A stretch of DNA of 64,000 nt from Pseudooceanicola nanhaiensis (GTDB lineage Bacteria; Pseudomonadota; Alphaproteobacteria; Rhodobacterales; Rhodobacteraceae): contig NZ_JAIUZP010000005.1 of NCBI RefSeq assembly GCF_020171315.1, positions 310,001-374,000 on the forward strand, written 5' to 3'. Shown here in pieces: positions 53,092 through 62,377 of this stretch (positions are counted from its first letter, which is position 1; every line of letters begins with the position of its first letter). Made by a program: the position numbers and the translations under genes. A model generated the notes under the pieces. The model saw nothing but the letters and a program-made list of their open reading frames with translations. It was not told the origin of the DNA and made no database searches.

Positions 53092-53787
53092 TCAGATCTC
53101 GATCGCGGTCATGACCTCGGGCTCGATGACGTTCACGCCGGGCAGGGCAGCGACCAGTTTCTCGGCCGATTGCTCCAGCAGCGGGAAGGTCTTGTAGTGC
53201 ATCGGGATGACGGTCTTGAAGTCGAAGAAGGTCTTGGCCGCATAGGCCGCGCGCTTCATGTCCATCGTGTAATGGCCCCCGGCGCACAGGATGCCGATGT
53301 CGGGTTCATGCAGCGCGTTGAAGACGCCCATGTCCGCCATCACGTCCGTATCGCCCGAGAAATAGATCGTGTGGCCTTCGCCCGAGATCATGAAGCCCGA
53401 TTCGGTACCGAGGTAGAGCGGCCCGTCCGGCCCGTCGGTGGAGGAGGAGTGGGTCGCGTTCACCATGGTGACCTGCACGTTCCCAAGGTCGATCGTGCCG
53501 CCCTTGTTGAAGCCGGTGGCATTCGCGACGCCCTTCTTGGCCGAGAGCCAGCCCATCAGCTCGACCATGCCGAAGACCGGGATGCCCAGTTCCTCGGCGA
53601 TGGCGGGAACGTCGGCGACGTGGTCGCCGTGGCCATGGGTGCAGAAGATATGGGTCGCGCCCTTGATGGCCGTGTCGCGCTTGTCGTCCGGGAAGACGGG
53701 GTTGCCGGTCAGGAAGGGGTCGATCAGCAGCACCTTGTCCTCGATCTCGAGACGGAAGGAGCCGTGGCCCAGCCAGATGATTTTCAT
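53092..53787 (-). CDS. Metal-dependent hydrolase, UPF0173 family (metallo-beta-lactamase fold)
   Basis: A 231-aa protein: KIIWLGHGSFRLEI start, FCTHGHGDHVAD metal motif, IYFSGDTDVMADM and a C-terminal VIPMHYKTFPLLEQ. This set defines the UPF0173 family, close to UlaG-type lactonases. Reaction unknown. GGAGG precedes the ATG. A much longer frame upstream overlaps ceramidase and gatC and is not credible. Confidence 0.9.
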   Translation of the reverse strand: MKIIWLGHGSFRLEIEDKVLLIDPFLTGNPVFPDDKRDTAIKGATHIFCTHGHGDHVADVPAIAEELGIPVFGMVELMGWLSAKKGVANATGFNKGGTIDLGNVQVTMVNATHSSSTDGPDGPLYLGTESGFMISGEGHTIYFSGDTDVMADMGVFNALHEPDIGILCAGGHYTMDMKRAAYAAKTFFDFKTVIPMHYKTFPLLEQSAEKLVAALPGVNVIEPEVMTAIEI

Positions 53788-53880
53788 GTTGAACCTCCAA
53801 CGGAAACGGCCACCCATGGGGCGGGCGGCCCGGAAACACGGGGCAGAGCCTAGCGCGTGCCGTGAGGAAGGAAAGAGCCG

Positions 53881-54549
53881 ATGGACTGGACCCGGGCGGT
53901 GGACGCCTATTGCGAACGGACCGGGCCCGAATACTGGTCGGAACCTGTGAACGCCCTGACGAACCTCGCTTTCCTGCTGTCGGCGACGGTGATGGGGGCG
54001 CGCTGTGCGGGGCTGAGGACGGGCCGGACGACAGCGCGCGCGCTCTGCATAAACCTCTTCGTGATCGGGATCGGCTCGTGGCTGTTCCACACCCATGCGC
54101 AGGCCTGGGCGGGGATGGCCGACACGTTGCCGATCCTCGTCTTCATCCTCGCCTATCTCTTCGTGGCGAACCGGGACTTCTGGGGCATGCGCCCGCTTCA
54201 TGCCGCCCTCGCGGTGCTGGCCTTCTTTCCCTTCGTGGCGCTGACCCTGCCGCTTTTCCGGCTGATCCCGGGCATCGGCTCCTCTGCCGGCTATGCGCCG
54301 GTGCCGCTCCTGATCGCGCTCTATGCCATCGGGCTGTGGCGCCGGGCGCCGGTGCTGGCCCGCAACCTCGCCCTCGGGGCGGGTCTGCTGGTGCTTTCGA
54401 TCACCTTCCGGGCGCTCGACGGGCCGCTCTGCACCGCGCTTCCGGGGGGCACGCATTTCCTCTGGCACCTGATGAATGCGCTCATGCTGGGCTGGATGAT
54501 CGAGACATGGCGCCGCCACCGCCTTGCGGGCGCGGGGCGCGGGCGGTAA
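53881..54549 (+). CDS. Ceramidase-like membrane protein (CREST superfamily)
   Basis: A 222-aa protein with about seven membrane segments. The conserved polar residues expected of alkaline ceramidase-type hydrolases are present: WSEPVNALTNLAFL near the N-terminus, GSWLFHTHAQAWAGMADTLP in the second segment pair and GGTHFLWHLMNALML near the C-terminus (zinc histidines and Asp). The substrate could be a bacterial sphingolipid or another amide lipid. It is divergent from the UPF0173 gene and 30 bases upstream of gatC. Confidence 0.82.
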   Translation: MDWTRAVDAYCERTGPEYWSEPVNALTNLAFLLSATVMGARCAGLRTGRTTARALCINLFVIGIGSWLFHTHAQAWAGMADTLPILVFILAYLFVANRDFWGMRPLHAALAVLAFFPFVALTLPLFRLIPGIGSSAGYAPVPLLIALYAIGLWRRAPVLARNLALGAGLLVLSITFRALDGPLCTALPGGTHFLWHLMNALMLGWMIETWRRHRLAGAGRGR

Positions 54550-54579
54550 AGGCTTTCGGGACCAAAGGAGAGACGCGCC

Positions 54580-54867
54580 ATGTCGATCGACACCGATACC
54601 GCCGCCCGCGTGGCCAAGCTGGCCCGGATCAAGGTTGAGCCCGACCAGCTTCCCGCGCTTGCGGAGGAGTTCAACAACATCCTCGGCTTCATCGAACAGC
54701 TGAACGAGGTCGACGTGGAGGGCGTGGAGCCCATGACCTCCGTCACCCCGCAGCGCCTGAAGCGGCGCGAGGACGTGGTGACCGAGGGCGACCAGCAGGA
54801 CAAGATCCTCGCCAATGCCCCCGATGCCCGCGAAGGTTTCTTCGCCGTGCCCAAGGTGGTCGAATAA
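54580..54867 (+). CDS. gatC: Asp/Glu-tRNA amidotransferase subunit C
   Basis: A 95-aa subunit that stabilises GatA-GatB. It shows VAKLARIKVEPDQLPALAEE, FNNILGFIEQLNEVDVEGVE and NAPDAREGFFAVPKVVE, a full family match. AAGGAG precedes the ATG. gatA follows after 109 bases; gatB is not in the window. Confidence 0.96.
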   Translation: MSIDTDTAARVAKLARIKVEPDQLPALAEEFNNILGFIEQLNEVDVEGVEPMTSVTPQRLKRREDVVTEGDQQDKILANAPDAREGFFAVPKVVE

Positions 54868-54976
54868 GCCACGCTGGCCCGGGCCGCGCCTGCCTGCGCG
54901 CCCGAGCCCCTGCCGCCCACCTGCCGCGCTGTGCCCCCACAGCTGACGATGTGCCTGCCGAGAGAGGCGAGACCCG

Positions 54977-56464
54977 ATGACCGAACTGAACAAGCTGACC
55001 ATTGCCGAGGCCCGCGACCTGCTGCGCAGCGGTGACGTGACCTCGAAGGCCCTGACCGAGGCCTGCCTGAGCGCCGTCGAAGGCGCCGGTGCGCTGAACG
55101 CCTTCGTCCACAAGACCCCCGAGATCGCCCTGCAACAGGCCGAGGCCGCCGATGCCCGCCTCAAGGCCGGCGACGCGCCCGCGCTCTGCGGCATCCCGCT
55201 GGGGATCAAGGACCTCTATTGCACCAAGGGCGTGCCCAGCCAGGCGGCGAGCAACATCCTCGAAGGCTTCAAGCCCGAGTACGAGTCGACCGTTACGCAG
55301 AACCTCTTCGACGATGGCGCGGTCATGCTGGGCAAGCTCAACATGGACGAATTCGCCATGGGCTCCTCGAACGAGACCTCGGCCTATGGCAACGCGGTGA
55401 ACCCGTGGCGGCGCGGCAACGACGACACCGCGCTGACGCCCGGCGGCTCGTCCGGTGGCTCGGCCGCGGCCGTGGCGGCGGACCTCTGCCTCGGCGCGAC
55501 GGGTACCGACACCGGCGGGTCGATCCGCCAGCCCTGTGCCCTCACCGGCACCGTGGGGATCAAGCCGACCTATGGCCGCTGCTCCCGCTGGGGCATCATC
55601 GCCTTCGCCTCCTCGCTGGATCAGGCCGGGCCGATGACCAAGACCGTGCGCGACAGCGCGATCATGCTGCAGTCCATGTGCTCGCATGATGCCAAGGACA
55701 GCACCTCGACCGATCTGCCCGTGCCTGATTTCGAGGCCGCGCTGACCGGCGACATCCGGGGCAAGACCATCGGCATCCCGCGCGAGTACCGCATCGACGG
55801 CATCCCCGACGAGATCGACGCGATCTGGAAACGCGGCACCGAGATGCTGAAGGACGCGGGCGCCAAGGTGGTGGACATCTCGCTGCCCCACACCAAATAC
55901 GCGCTGCCCGCCTACTACGTGATCGCCCCGGCCGAGGCCTCCTCGAACCTCGCGCGCTATGACGGCGTGCGCTATGGCCACCGCGCCAAGCTGGCGCAGG
56001 GCGACGGCATCACAGAGATGTACGAGAAGACCCGCGCCGAAGGCTTCGGCCACGAGGTGCAGCGCCGGATCATGGTGGGCACCTACGTGCTCTCCGCCGG
56101 GTTCTACGACGCCTACTACAACCGTGCCCGCAAGGTCCGCACCCTGATCAAGCGCGACTTCGAAGAGGCCTTCGCGCAGGGCGTGGACGCCATCCTGACG
56201 CCCGCCACCCCCTCCGCCGCCTTCGGGCTGGGCGAGATGAAGGACGCCGATCCGGTTCAAATGTACTTGAACGACGTGTTTACCGTGACGGTGAACCTTG
56301 CGGGCCTGCCCGGCGTTTCGGTACCAGCAGGGCTGGACAAGCAGGGCCTGCCCCTCGGGCTGCAGCTCATCGGCCGGCCCTGGGAAGAGGCAGATCTGCT
56401 GAATACCGCCCTTGCGCTGGAGACGGCGGCGGGCTTCGTGGATAAGCCTGCCAAATGGTGGTAA
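54977..56464 (+). CDS. gatA: Asp/Glu-tRNA amidotransferase subunit A
   Basis: A 495-aa amidase-signature enzyme that releases ammonia from glutamine for transamidation. The Ser-cisSer-Lys triad is in [13 protein letters not shown] (Lys), [15 protein letters not shown] (cis-Ser) and [16 protein letters not shown] (nucleophile Ser). AGAGGCGAG precedes the ATG. Confidence 0.97.
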   Translation: MTELNKLTIAEARDLLRSGDVTSKALTEACLSAVEGAGALNAFVHKTPEIALQQAEAADARLKAGDAPALCGIPLGIKDLYCTKGVPSQAASNILEGFKPEYESTVTQNLFDDGAVMLGKLNMDEFAMGSSNETSAYGNAVNPWRRGNDDTALTPGGSSGGSAAAVAADLCLGATGTDTGGSIRQPCALTGTVGIKPTYGRCSRWGIIAFASSLDQAGPMTKTVRDSAIMLQSMCSHDAKDSTSTDLPVPDFEAALTGDIRGKTIGIPREYRIDGIPDEIDAIWKRGTEMLKDAGAKVVDISLPHTKYALPAYYVIAPAEASSNLARYDGVRYGHRAKLAQGDGITEMYEKTRAEGFGHEVQRRIMVGTYVLSAGFYDAYYNRARKVRTLIKRDFEEAFAQGVDAILTPATPSAAFGLGEMKDADPVQMYLNDVFTVTVNLAGLPGVSVPAGLDKQGLPLGLQLIGRPWEEADLLNTALALETAAGFVDKPAKWW

Positions 56465-56501
56465 ACCTGCCCGTCAGGAGCAGGCGATAGAGAGGACAGA
56501 C

Positions 56502-57386
56502 ATGTCCAAGCGGATGATTTCCTGCGGAGTTGTGGCCCTTGTTGCGCTCTCCGCATGTTCCCCGACGGTGCCCGACAGCGCCGCCGGTGTGGGCTTTGGC
56601 GACTACGAAAGCTATCAGCAGCAGCGCGAAGCTGCCCTCGCCACGGGCGGCGGGCGGACCTATTCGCTGCCGCCGCAGCGTACCGGCAGCGCAGGCGGGG
56701 CCCCGATGTCCGCGATGAACAGCGCAAGCCCGGTGAACGCGATGCCGGCGCCCGCGCAGGTCACGGCGCAGCCGCTGGACGGCGGCAGCGTCAACGTGCC
56801 GTCCAACCTGTCGCAGCCCGTCGCCACCGGCGCGGCGCTCGGCACGGCAACCACTGCCACCGGTGGCGCAGATGACATCGCCGCCGAGACCCGCGCCGCG
56901 CTGAACGCGGCACAGGCGAACTCGGGGCAGGTGCCGCTTCAGGCCAGCCCCAACAACCCGCCGCCCGAGGCAGTGGGCCCTATGGGCCTCTCGCGCGAGA
57001 ATGATTTCAGCGCCGTCGGCGACCTGCGTTCGATCGAGAGCGACAAGGAACGCATGGCCGAGAACCGGGCGAACTACCAGGTCGTCCAGCCCGAGGCCCT
57101 GCCCGAGCGGACCTCCTCCGGGCCGAACATCGTGGCCTATGCGCTGCAGACCTCGAACCCGGTGGGCCAGCAGGTCTACAGCCGTGGCGGCTTCAACGTG
57201 GCCGCGCGCAACGCGCGCAACTGCGCCAAATACGCCTCGCCCGACCTCGCGCAGGAGGATTTCCTGAGCAACGGCGGGCCGCAGCGTGACCGCATGAGCC
57301 TTGACCCCGATGGCGACGGCTACGCCTGCAGCTGGGACCCGCGGCCGTTCCGCCGCGCCGGTGCCGCGGCCCGGCAGGGTGGCTGA
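56502..57386 (+). CDS. Putative lipoprotein with C-terminal excalibur-like motif
   Basis: A 294-aa protein with a lipobox (VALVALSAC, lipidated Cys near residue 19), a long Ala/Ser/Gly/Pro-rich linker (about 30-150) and a C-terminal domain ending NCAKYASPDLAQEDFLSNGG, then LDPDGDGYACSWDPRPFR. The DPDGDGYAC segment with the preceding Cys is an excalibur-type calcium-binding motif. It probably faces the periplasm. The next gene, a murein amidase, overlaps its 3' end, which suggests a cell-wall role; inference. Confidence 0.8.
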   Translation: MSKRMISCGVVALVALSACSPTVPDSAAGVGFGDYESYQQQREAALATGGGRTYSLPPQRTGSAGGAPMSAMNSASPVNAMPAPAQVTAQPLDGGSVNVPSNLSQPVATGAALGTATTATGGADDIAAETRAALNAAQANSGQVPLQASPNNPPPEAVGPMGLSRENDFSAVGDLRSIESDKERMAENRANYQVVQPEALPERTSSGPNIVAYALQTSNPVGQQVYSRGGFNVAARNARNCAKYASPDLAQEDFLSNGGPQRDRMSLDPDGDGYACSWDPRPFRRAGAAARQGG

Positions 57387-58131
57387 GGACGACAGCGTCC
57401 CGTCCGGCGCACCGGACGGGGCTGCCGCCGCAGGGCTGGCCCATTGGCAGGCCTCGCCCAACGTGAATGCCCGCCGACACGGCGGCGACCCGGACATGGT
57501 GGTGTTGCACTACACCGCCATGACCAACGCCGAGGATGCCCTGCGCCGCCTCTGCGACGATTGCCCGCCCGAGGGGCTGGGCCCCGTTTCCTGTCACTAC
57601 CTGATCTCGGAAACCGGCCGCATCTGGCAGATGGTGCGCGAGCGTGACCGCGCCTGGCATGCCGGGGTCGGTGCATGGGGCGGGCGCGAGGATGTGAATT
57701 CCCATTCCATCGGGATCGAGCTGGCCAACACCGGCATGCATCCTTTCCCCGAGCCGCAGATGGCGGCGCTGGAGGCGCTGCTGCCCGGCATCCTCGCGCG
57801 GTGGTCCATCGCGCCTGCGCGGGTCATCGGCCATTCCGACATGGCGCCGGGCCGCAAGATCGACCCGGGCCCGCGGTTCGACTGGCGCAGGCTGGCGCGG
57901 CAGGGCCTCTCCGTCTGGCCCGGGGCGGCGCGGGAGGGCGATTTCCACGCCGATCTGGCGCGCTTCGGCTACCCGGTGGAAGCTGTGGCAGAGGCGGACC
58001 TGCTGGAGGCCTTCCGGGCGCGCTTCCGGCCCCATGGCCGCGGTGCGGTGAGTGCCGAGGACCGGCGGATCGCGCGCGATCTGGCAGAGCGTTTCCCGGC
58101 CCGTGCGGGGGCGCACAGCCCCACCGCTTGA
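57379..58131 (+). CDS. N-acetylmuramoyl-L-alanine amidase (Ami_2/AmpD-like)
   Basis: A zinc amidase that cleaves the lactyl-peptide bond of muropeptides. Motifs: DMVVLHYTAM (His ligand), VSCHYLISETGRIWQMV, RAWHAGVGAWGG, HSIGIELANTG and the terminal zinc region VIGHSDMAPGRKIDPG. No ATG is suitably placed; GTG at 57379, overlapping the lipoprotein stop, is the best guess (250 aa), with GTG at 57361 an alternative. Without a signal peptide it resembles cytoplasmic AmpD, so a role in muropeptide recycling is likely. Confidence 0.87.
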   Translation: MAEDDSVPSGAPDGAAAAGLAHWQASPNVNARRHGGDPDMVVLHYTAMTNAEDALRRLCDDCPPEGLGPVSCHYLISETGRIWQMVRERDRAWHAGVGAWGGREDVNSHSIGIELANTGMHPFPEPQMAALEALLPGILARWSIAPARVIGHSDMAPGRKIDPGPRFDWRRLARQGLSVWPGAAREGDFHADLARFGYPVEAVAEADLLEAFRARFRPHGRGAVSAEDRRIARDLAERFPARAGAHSPTA

Positions 58132-58181
58132 TCGCCGGGCCCGGCCTGCGCCAGATGGCCCCATCGGCGCAGGAGGCCCCC

Positions 58182-58649
58182 ATGGACGATCAGGTCTTTA
58201 CCTCTCACATCCGCTGGACCGGGAACCGGGGCGACGGCACGGCCCATTACCGCGCCTACGACCGGACATGGGACGTGGCCGCGCCGGGCAAACCGCCGAT
58301 CCCCTGTTCCAACGATCCGATGCTGGGCGGCGATCCCGCGAAGATGAACCCGGAGGACCTGCTGCTCTCGGCGCTGGCCGGGTGCCACATGCTGTGGTTC
58401 CTGCATTATGCCTCGGACGCGGGGATCGTCGTGCTGGGCTACGAGGACAATCCGCATGGCGTGGGGGAGCATGGTGCAGGCGGGGCAGGGCGCTTCCTGC
58501 GGGCGGAGCTGCGGCCGCGGATCACCGTCGCGGCGGGCACAGACCTGCATGTGGCCGATGCGATCCACAAGCGCATCCACGAGGTCTGCTTCATCGCGCG
58601 GTCGGTCTCCTTCCCGGTGGGCATCCGGGCGCGCTACCGCGTGGGGTGA
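58182..58649 (+). CDS. OsmC family protein
   Basis: A 155-aa protein with the OsmC/Ohr fold: SNDPMLGGDPAKMNPEDLLL, ALAGCHMLWFLHYASDAGIV (redox Cys) and a C-terminal HKRIHEVCFIARSVSFPVGI with the second cysteine. The pair of cysteines is consistent with thiol-dependent peroxide reduction. GGAGG lies upstream of the ATG. It converges with ecm. Confidence 0.87.
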   Translation: MDDQVFTSHIRWTGNRGDGTAHYRAYDRTWDVAAPGKPPIPCSNDPMLGGDPAKMNPEDLLLSALAGCHMLWFLHYASDAGIVVLGYEDNPHGVGEHGAGGAGRFLRAELRPRITVAAGTDLHVADAIHKRIHEVCFIARSVSFPVGIRARYRVG

Positions 58650-58653
58650 GACC

Positions 58654-58703
58654 CGGGGGCTGTCTGCCCCCGGACCCCCGAGAGTGCTTGCGGAAAGATG
58701 AAG
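58654..58703 (-). repeat. Family 1 intergenic repeat, copy 9
   Basis: Reverse orientation: hairpin CGGGGGCTGTCTGCCCCCG, then CCCCCGAGAGTGCTTGCGG and AAAGATGAAG. The central AAATATCC core has diverged. It lies between the osmC and ecm stop codons. Confidence 0.65.
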
Positions 58704-58707
58704 GCGA

Positions 58708-60687
58708 TTACTCGGCCGCGACCTTCTGCGGATCGGCGAGGGTGACGATGTCCTTCATGATCGCGTTCAGCTCGAAGTCCTTGGGGGTATAGACCTTGGC
58801 CACCCCCATCTCGAGCAGGCGCTTGGCGTCCTCGTCGGGGATGATGCCGCCCACGATCACCGGCAGATGGTCGAGCCCCGCCGCCCGCAGGCGCGCGAGC
58901 GTATCTTCCACCAGCGGCATGTGCGAGCCGGAGAGGATCGAGAGGCCGACCACATGGGCGCCTTCCTCCTGCGCGCGGGAGACGATCTCTTCCGGCGTCA
59001 GGCGGATGCCCTCGTAGCTGATGTCCATGCCGCAGTCGCGGGCGCGGAAGGCGATCTGCTCGGCGCCGTTGGAATGACCGTCGAGGCCCGGCTTGCCGAT
59101 GATGAACTTGAGCCGCCGCCCGAGACGGGACGAGACGGTATCGACCGCGTCGCGGATCTCCTCCAACCCCTCGGTCTTGTTCGAGGGCGCGCCGGAGACG
59201 CCGGTGGGGCCGCGGTACTCGCCGTGGACCACGCGCATCTGCGCCGCCCATTCGCCGGTGGTGGCCCCGGCCTTCGCTGCCGCGATGGAGGCAGGCATGA
59301 TGTTCTCGCCCTTTTCGGCGGCCTCGCGCAGGGCGGAGAGGGCGGCCTGCACCGCGGCCTCGTCGCGCTGGTCGCGCCACTCCGTCAGCCGGGCGATCTG
59401 GTCGGCCTCGACCGCCGGGTCGACGGTCATGATGCCGCCGTCCTCGCCCATCAGCGGCGAGGGCTCGGCCTCCTTCCAGCGGTTCACGCCGACGACGACG
59501 GTCTCCTCGCGCTCGATCCGGTTCACCCGGTCGGCGTTGCTGTCCACGAGGCGCGACTTCATGTATTCGATCGAGCCGATCGCCCCGCCCATGGAGCCGA
59601 GGTTGGCAAGCTCGGCGCGCGCGCCGGCCTTCAGCTCTTCGACCTTGGCGTCGATGGCGGGGTTGCCGTCGAAGAGGTCACCGTATTCCAGCAGGTCGGT
59701 CTCATAGGCGAGGATCTGCTGCATCCGGAGCGACCACTGCTGGTCCCAGGGCCGCGGCAGGCCAAGTGCCTCGTTCCACGCCGGAAGCTGCACCGCGCGG
59801 GCGCGGGCCTTCTTGGAGAGCGTGACGGCCAGCATCTCGATCAGGATGCGGTAGACGTTGTTTTCGGGCTGCTGCTCGGTCAGGCCGAGGGAGTTCACCT
59901 GCACGCCATAGCGGAAGCGGCGGTACTTGGGGTCCTCGACGCCATACCGCTCTTCGAGGATCTCGTCCCAGAGGTCGACGAAGGCGCGCATCTTGCACAT
60001 CTCGGTGATGAAGCGGATGCCCGCGTTCACAAAGAAGGAGATCCGGCCGCAGAGCGCCGGGAAATCCTCTGCCGCCACCCGGGGGCGCAGTTCGTCCAGC
60101 ACGGCGATGCCGGTGGCGAGCGCATAGGCCAGCTCCTGCTGCGGCGTCGCCCCTGCCTCCTGCAGGTGGTAGGAGCAGACGTTCATCGGGTTCCACTTGG
60201 GCACGTTGGTGTAGCAGTACTCCGCCACGTCGGCGATCATCTTGAGCGAGGGCTTGGGCGGGCAGATGTAGGTGCCGCGCGACAGGTATTCCTTGATCAG
60301 GTCGTTCTGCACCGTGCCCTGCAGCGTGGTGGTATCGGCGCCCTGTTCCTCCGCCACGGCGATATAGAGCGACAGCAGCCAGGGCGCGGTCGCGTTGATC
60401 GTCATGGAGGTGTTCATCTCGGCCAGCGGGATCTGGTCGAAGAGGGTGCGCATGTCGCCCAGATGGCAGACCGGCACGCCGACCTTGCCCACCTCGCCGC
60501 GCGCCAGCACGTGATCGCTGTCATAGCCGGTCTGGGTCGGCAGGTCGAAGGCCACGGAAAGGCCGGTCTGCCCCTTGGCGAGGTTCGAACGATAGAGCGC
60601 GTTCGACTTCGCAGCCGTGGAATGGCCCGAATAGGTCCGGAAGAGCCAGGGGCGGTCTTTCTTGGTCTCGGTCATCTTATCGGTCAT
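58708..60687 (-). CDS. ecm: Ethylmalonyl-CoA mutase (B12-dependent)
   Basis: Converts ethylmalonyl-CoA to methylsuccinyl-CoA in the ethylmalonyl-CoA pathway. The 659-aa protein joins the mutase catalytic barrel (RTYSGHSTAAKSNALYRSNL, GLSVAFDLPTQTGYDSDH, MNTSMTINATAPWLL, PPKPSLKMIADVAEYCYTN) to a C-terminal cobalamin domain (GKPGLDGHSNGAEQIAFRA with the axial His; LSILSGSHMPLVEDTL; IVGGIIPDEDAKRLL). The arrangement next to ccr, as in Rhodobacter, favours Ecm over methylmalonyl-CoA mutase. The start is MTDKMTETKKD; a longer frame upstream is not supported. Confidence 0.92.
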   Translation of the reverse strand: MTDKMTETKKDRPWLFRTYSGHSTAAKSNALYRSNLAKGQTGLSVAFDLPTQTGYDSDHVLARGEVGKVGVPVCHLGDMRTLFDQIPLAEMNTSMTINATAPWLLSLYIAVAEEQGADTTTLQGTVQNDLIKEYLSRGTYICPPKPSLKMIADVAEYCYTNVPKWNPMNVCSYHLQEAGATPQQELAYALATGIAVLDELRPRVAAEDFPALCGRISFFVNAGIRFITEMCKMRAFVDLWDEILEERYGVEDPKYRRFRYGVQVNSLGLTEQQPENNVYRILIEMLAVTLSKKARARAVQLPAWNEALGLPRPWDQQWSLRMQQILAYETDLLEYGDLFDGNPAIDAKVEELKAGARAELANLGSMGGAIGSIEYMKSRLVDSNADRVNRIEREETVVVGVNRWKEAEPSPLMGEDGGIMTVDPAVEADQIARLTEWRDQRDEAAVQAALSALREAAEKGENIMPASIAAAKAGATTGEWAAQMRVVHGEYRGPTGVSGAPSNKTEGLEEIRDAVDTVSSRLGRRLKFIIGKPGLDGHSNGAEQIAFRARDCGMDISYEGIRLTPEEIVSRAQEEGAHVVGLSILSGSHMPLVEDTLARLRAAGLDHLPVIVGGIIPDEDAKRLLEMGVAKVYTPKDFELNAIMKDIVTLADPQKVAAE

Positions 60688-60747
60688 GGCACCCTCGTGC
60701 GGCAGGGCGGGAGATCCCGGGTGAGCAACAATCTTACGTCGAGCGGG

Positions 60748-60776
60748 TCTTAGCGGACAGAATATGGCTTTGTCAA
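60748..60776 (-). promoter_or_regulatory. Putative sigma70 promoter of ecm
   Basis: On the minus strand a perfect TTGACA -35 (60771-60776) is followed after 17 bases by CTAAGA (60748-60753), about 60 bases before the ecm start codon. Confidence 0.5.
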
Positions 60777-61000
60777 TTCGCCGCAACGCGGCGTCACGGC
60801 CTATCCTACACCTGTTGCGCCCGTCGCGCAGGCGGACACTGGGCAAAGACGGGCCTGCAGCGCGACCCAACGGAAACTTTTCTGCGGCTTTGGCTGATTC
60901 TCGCGTATTTTAAGGGCTATCGGCCTGAGCCGGCGCAGGGTTTCCGCGCCGGGCCTGCGGAAACGTCGGATTTTACGCGACATAAAATTACAAAAGTTGC

Positions 61001-61020
61001 GTTTCTTGCATTGCAAAGTT
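61001..61020 (-). promoter_or_regulatory. Putative RamB/ScfR/PccR-type operator
   Basis: On the minus strand AACTTTGCAATGCAAGAAAC contains AACTTTGCAA, which resembles the box I recall for RamB-family regulators of acyl-CoA metabolism, overlapping the dyad TTGCATTGCAA. It lies about 70-90 bases before the ccr start. Inference from motif and context only. Confidence 0.35.
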
Positions 61021-61090
61021 TCGTGACGGATTATATCCGATGAGCACCCACCGCGATTCTGCATCGCGGCAATCGCATGAGGAGGCTGTC

Positions 61091-62377
61091 ATGGCGCTTG
61101 ATACGGAAACGGGCATCGCGGCTTACGACGCGCCCGAGAAGGACCTTTACGAAATCGGCGAACTGCCGCCGCTCGGCTATGTGCCCAAGAAGATGTACGC
61201 ATGGGCGATCCGGCGTGAACGGCACGGCGAGCCCGACAAGAGCTTCCAGGTCGAGGTCGTGGATACCCCCACGCTCGACAGCCACGAGGTTCTCGTGCTC
61301 GTGATGGCCGCCGGCGTGAACTACAACGGCGTCTGGGCCGGTCTGGGCATTCCGATCAGCCCCTTCGACGTGCACAAGGCCGAGTATCACATTGCCGGCT
61401 CCGACGCCGCGGGCGTTGTCTGGGCGGTGGGTGACAAGGTCAAGCGCTGGAAGGTGGGCGACGAGGTCGTGATCCACTGCAACCAGGACGATGGCGACGA
61501 CGAGGAATGCAACGGCGGCGATCCGATGTTCTCCGACAGCCAGCGGATCTGGGGTTACGAGACCCCGGACGGCTCCTTCGCACAGTTCACCAACGTGCAG
61601 GCGCAGCAGCTCATGCCGCGGCCCAAGCACCTGACCTGGGAAGAGAGCGCCTGCTACACGCTGACGCTGGCCACCGCCTACCGGATGCTCTTCGGCCACG
61701 AGCCGCATGACCTGAAGCCGGGCGACAACGTGCTGGTCTGGGGCGCCTCGGGCGGCCTCGGCTCCTTCGCGATCCAGCTGATCAACACGGCGGGGGCGAA
61801 TGCGATCGGCGTGATCTCGGAAGAGGACAAGCGCGATTTCGTCATGAGCCTTGGCGCGAAGGGCGTGATCAACCGGAAGGAGTTCAACTGCTGGGGGCAG
61901 CTGCCCAAGGTGAACACGCCCGAGTACAAGGAATGGTTCGGCGAGGTCCGCAAGTTCGGCAAGGCGATCTGGGACATCACCGGCAAGGGTGTGAACGTCG
62001 ACATGGTCTTCGAGCACCCCGGCGAGGCGACCTTCCCGGTCTCGACCTTCGTCTGCAAGAAGGGCGGCATGGTCGTGATCTGTGCCGGCACCACCGGCTA
62101 CAACCTGACGATGGACGCCCGCTATGTCTGGATGCACCAGAAGCGCATTCAGGGCTCGCATTTCGCCCATCTGAAACAGGCGGCCGCGGCGAATAAGCTG
62201 ATGGTCGAACGCCGGATCGACCCCTGCATGTCCGAGGTCTTCCCCTGGGACCAGATTCCGGATGCCCATATCAAGATGCTGAGAAACCAGCATAAACCGG
62301 GCAACATGGCGGTTCTCGTGCAGGCGCCGCGCACCGGTCTGCGCACGGTCGAGGACGTCCTCGCGGCACGCTCCTGA
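61091..62377 (+). CDS. ccr: Crotonyl-CoA carboxylase/reductase
   Basis: NADPH-dependent reductive carboxylation of crotonyl-CoA to ethylmalonyl-CoA, the key step of the ethylmalonyl-CoA pathway. The 428-aa MDR-family protein starts MALDTETGIAAYDAPEKDLY and includes VLVLVMAAGVNYNGVWAG, VIHCNQDDGDDEECNGGDPM, NVLVWGASGGLGSFAIQLIN (NADPH site) and SEVFPWDQIPDAHIKM. It resembles the R. sphaeroides enzyme I recall over its whole length. GAGGAGG precedes the ATG; a longer in-frame start at 61040 is not needed. Confidence 0.97.
   Translation: MALDTETGIAAYDAPEKDLYEIGELPPLGYVPKKMYAWAIRRERHGEPDKSFQVEVVDTPTLDSHEVLVLVMAAGVNYNGVWAGLGIPISPFDVHKAEYHIAGSDAAGVVWAVGDKVKRWKVGDEVVIHCNQDDGDDEECNGGDPMFSDSQRIWGYETPDGSFAQFTNVQAQQLMPRPKHLTWEESACYTLTLATAYRMLFGHEPHDLKPGDNVLVWGASGGLGSFAIQLINTAGANAIGVISEEDKRDFVMSLGAKGVINRKEFNCWGQLPKVNTPEYKEWFGEVRKFGKAIWDITGKGVNVDMVFEHPGEATFPVSTFVCKKGGMVVICAGTTGYNLTMDARYVWMHQKRIQGSHFAHLKQAAAANKLMVERRIDPCMSEVFPWDQIPDAHIKMLRNQHKPGNMAVLVQAPRTGLRTVEDVLAARS

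Larger units (their letters stand above)
60688..61090. other. Divergent regulatory region between ecm and ccr
   Basis: About 400 bases, more AT-rich toward ccr. It holds a strong ecm promoter candidate, a TTGCATTGCAA dyad and a TTATAT box about 55 bases before the ccr start. No gene is supported. Confidence 0.6.
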
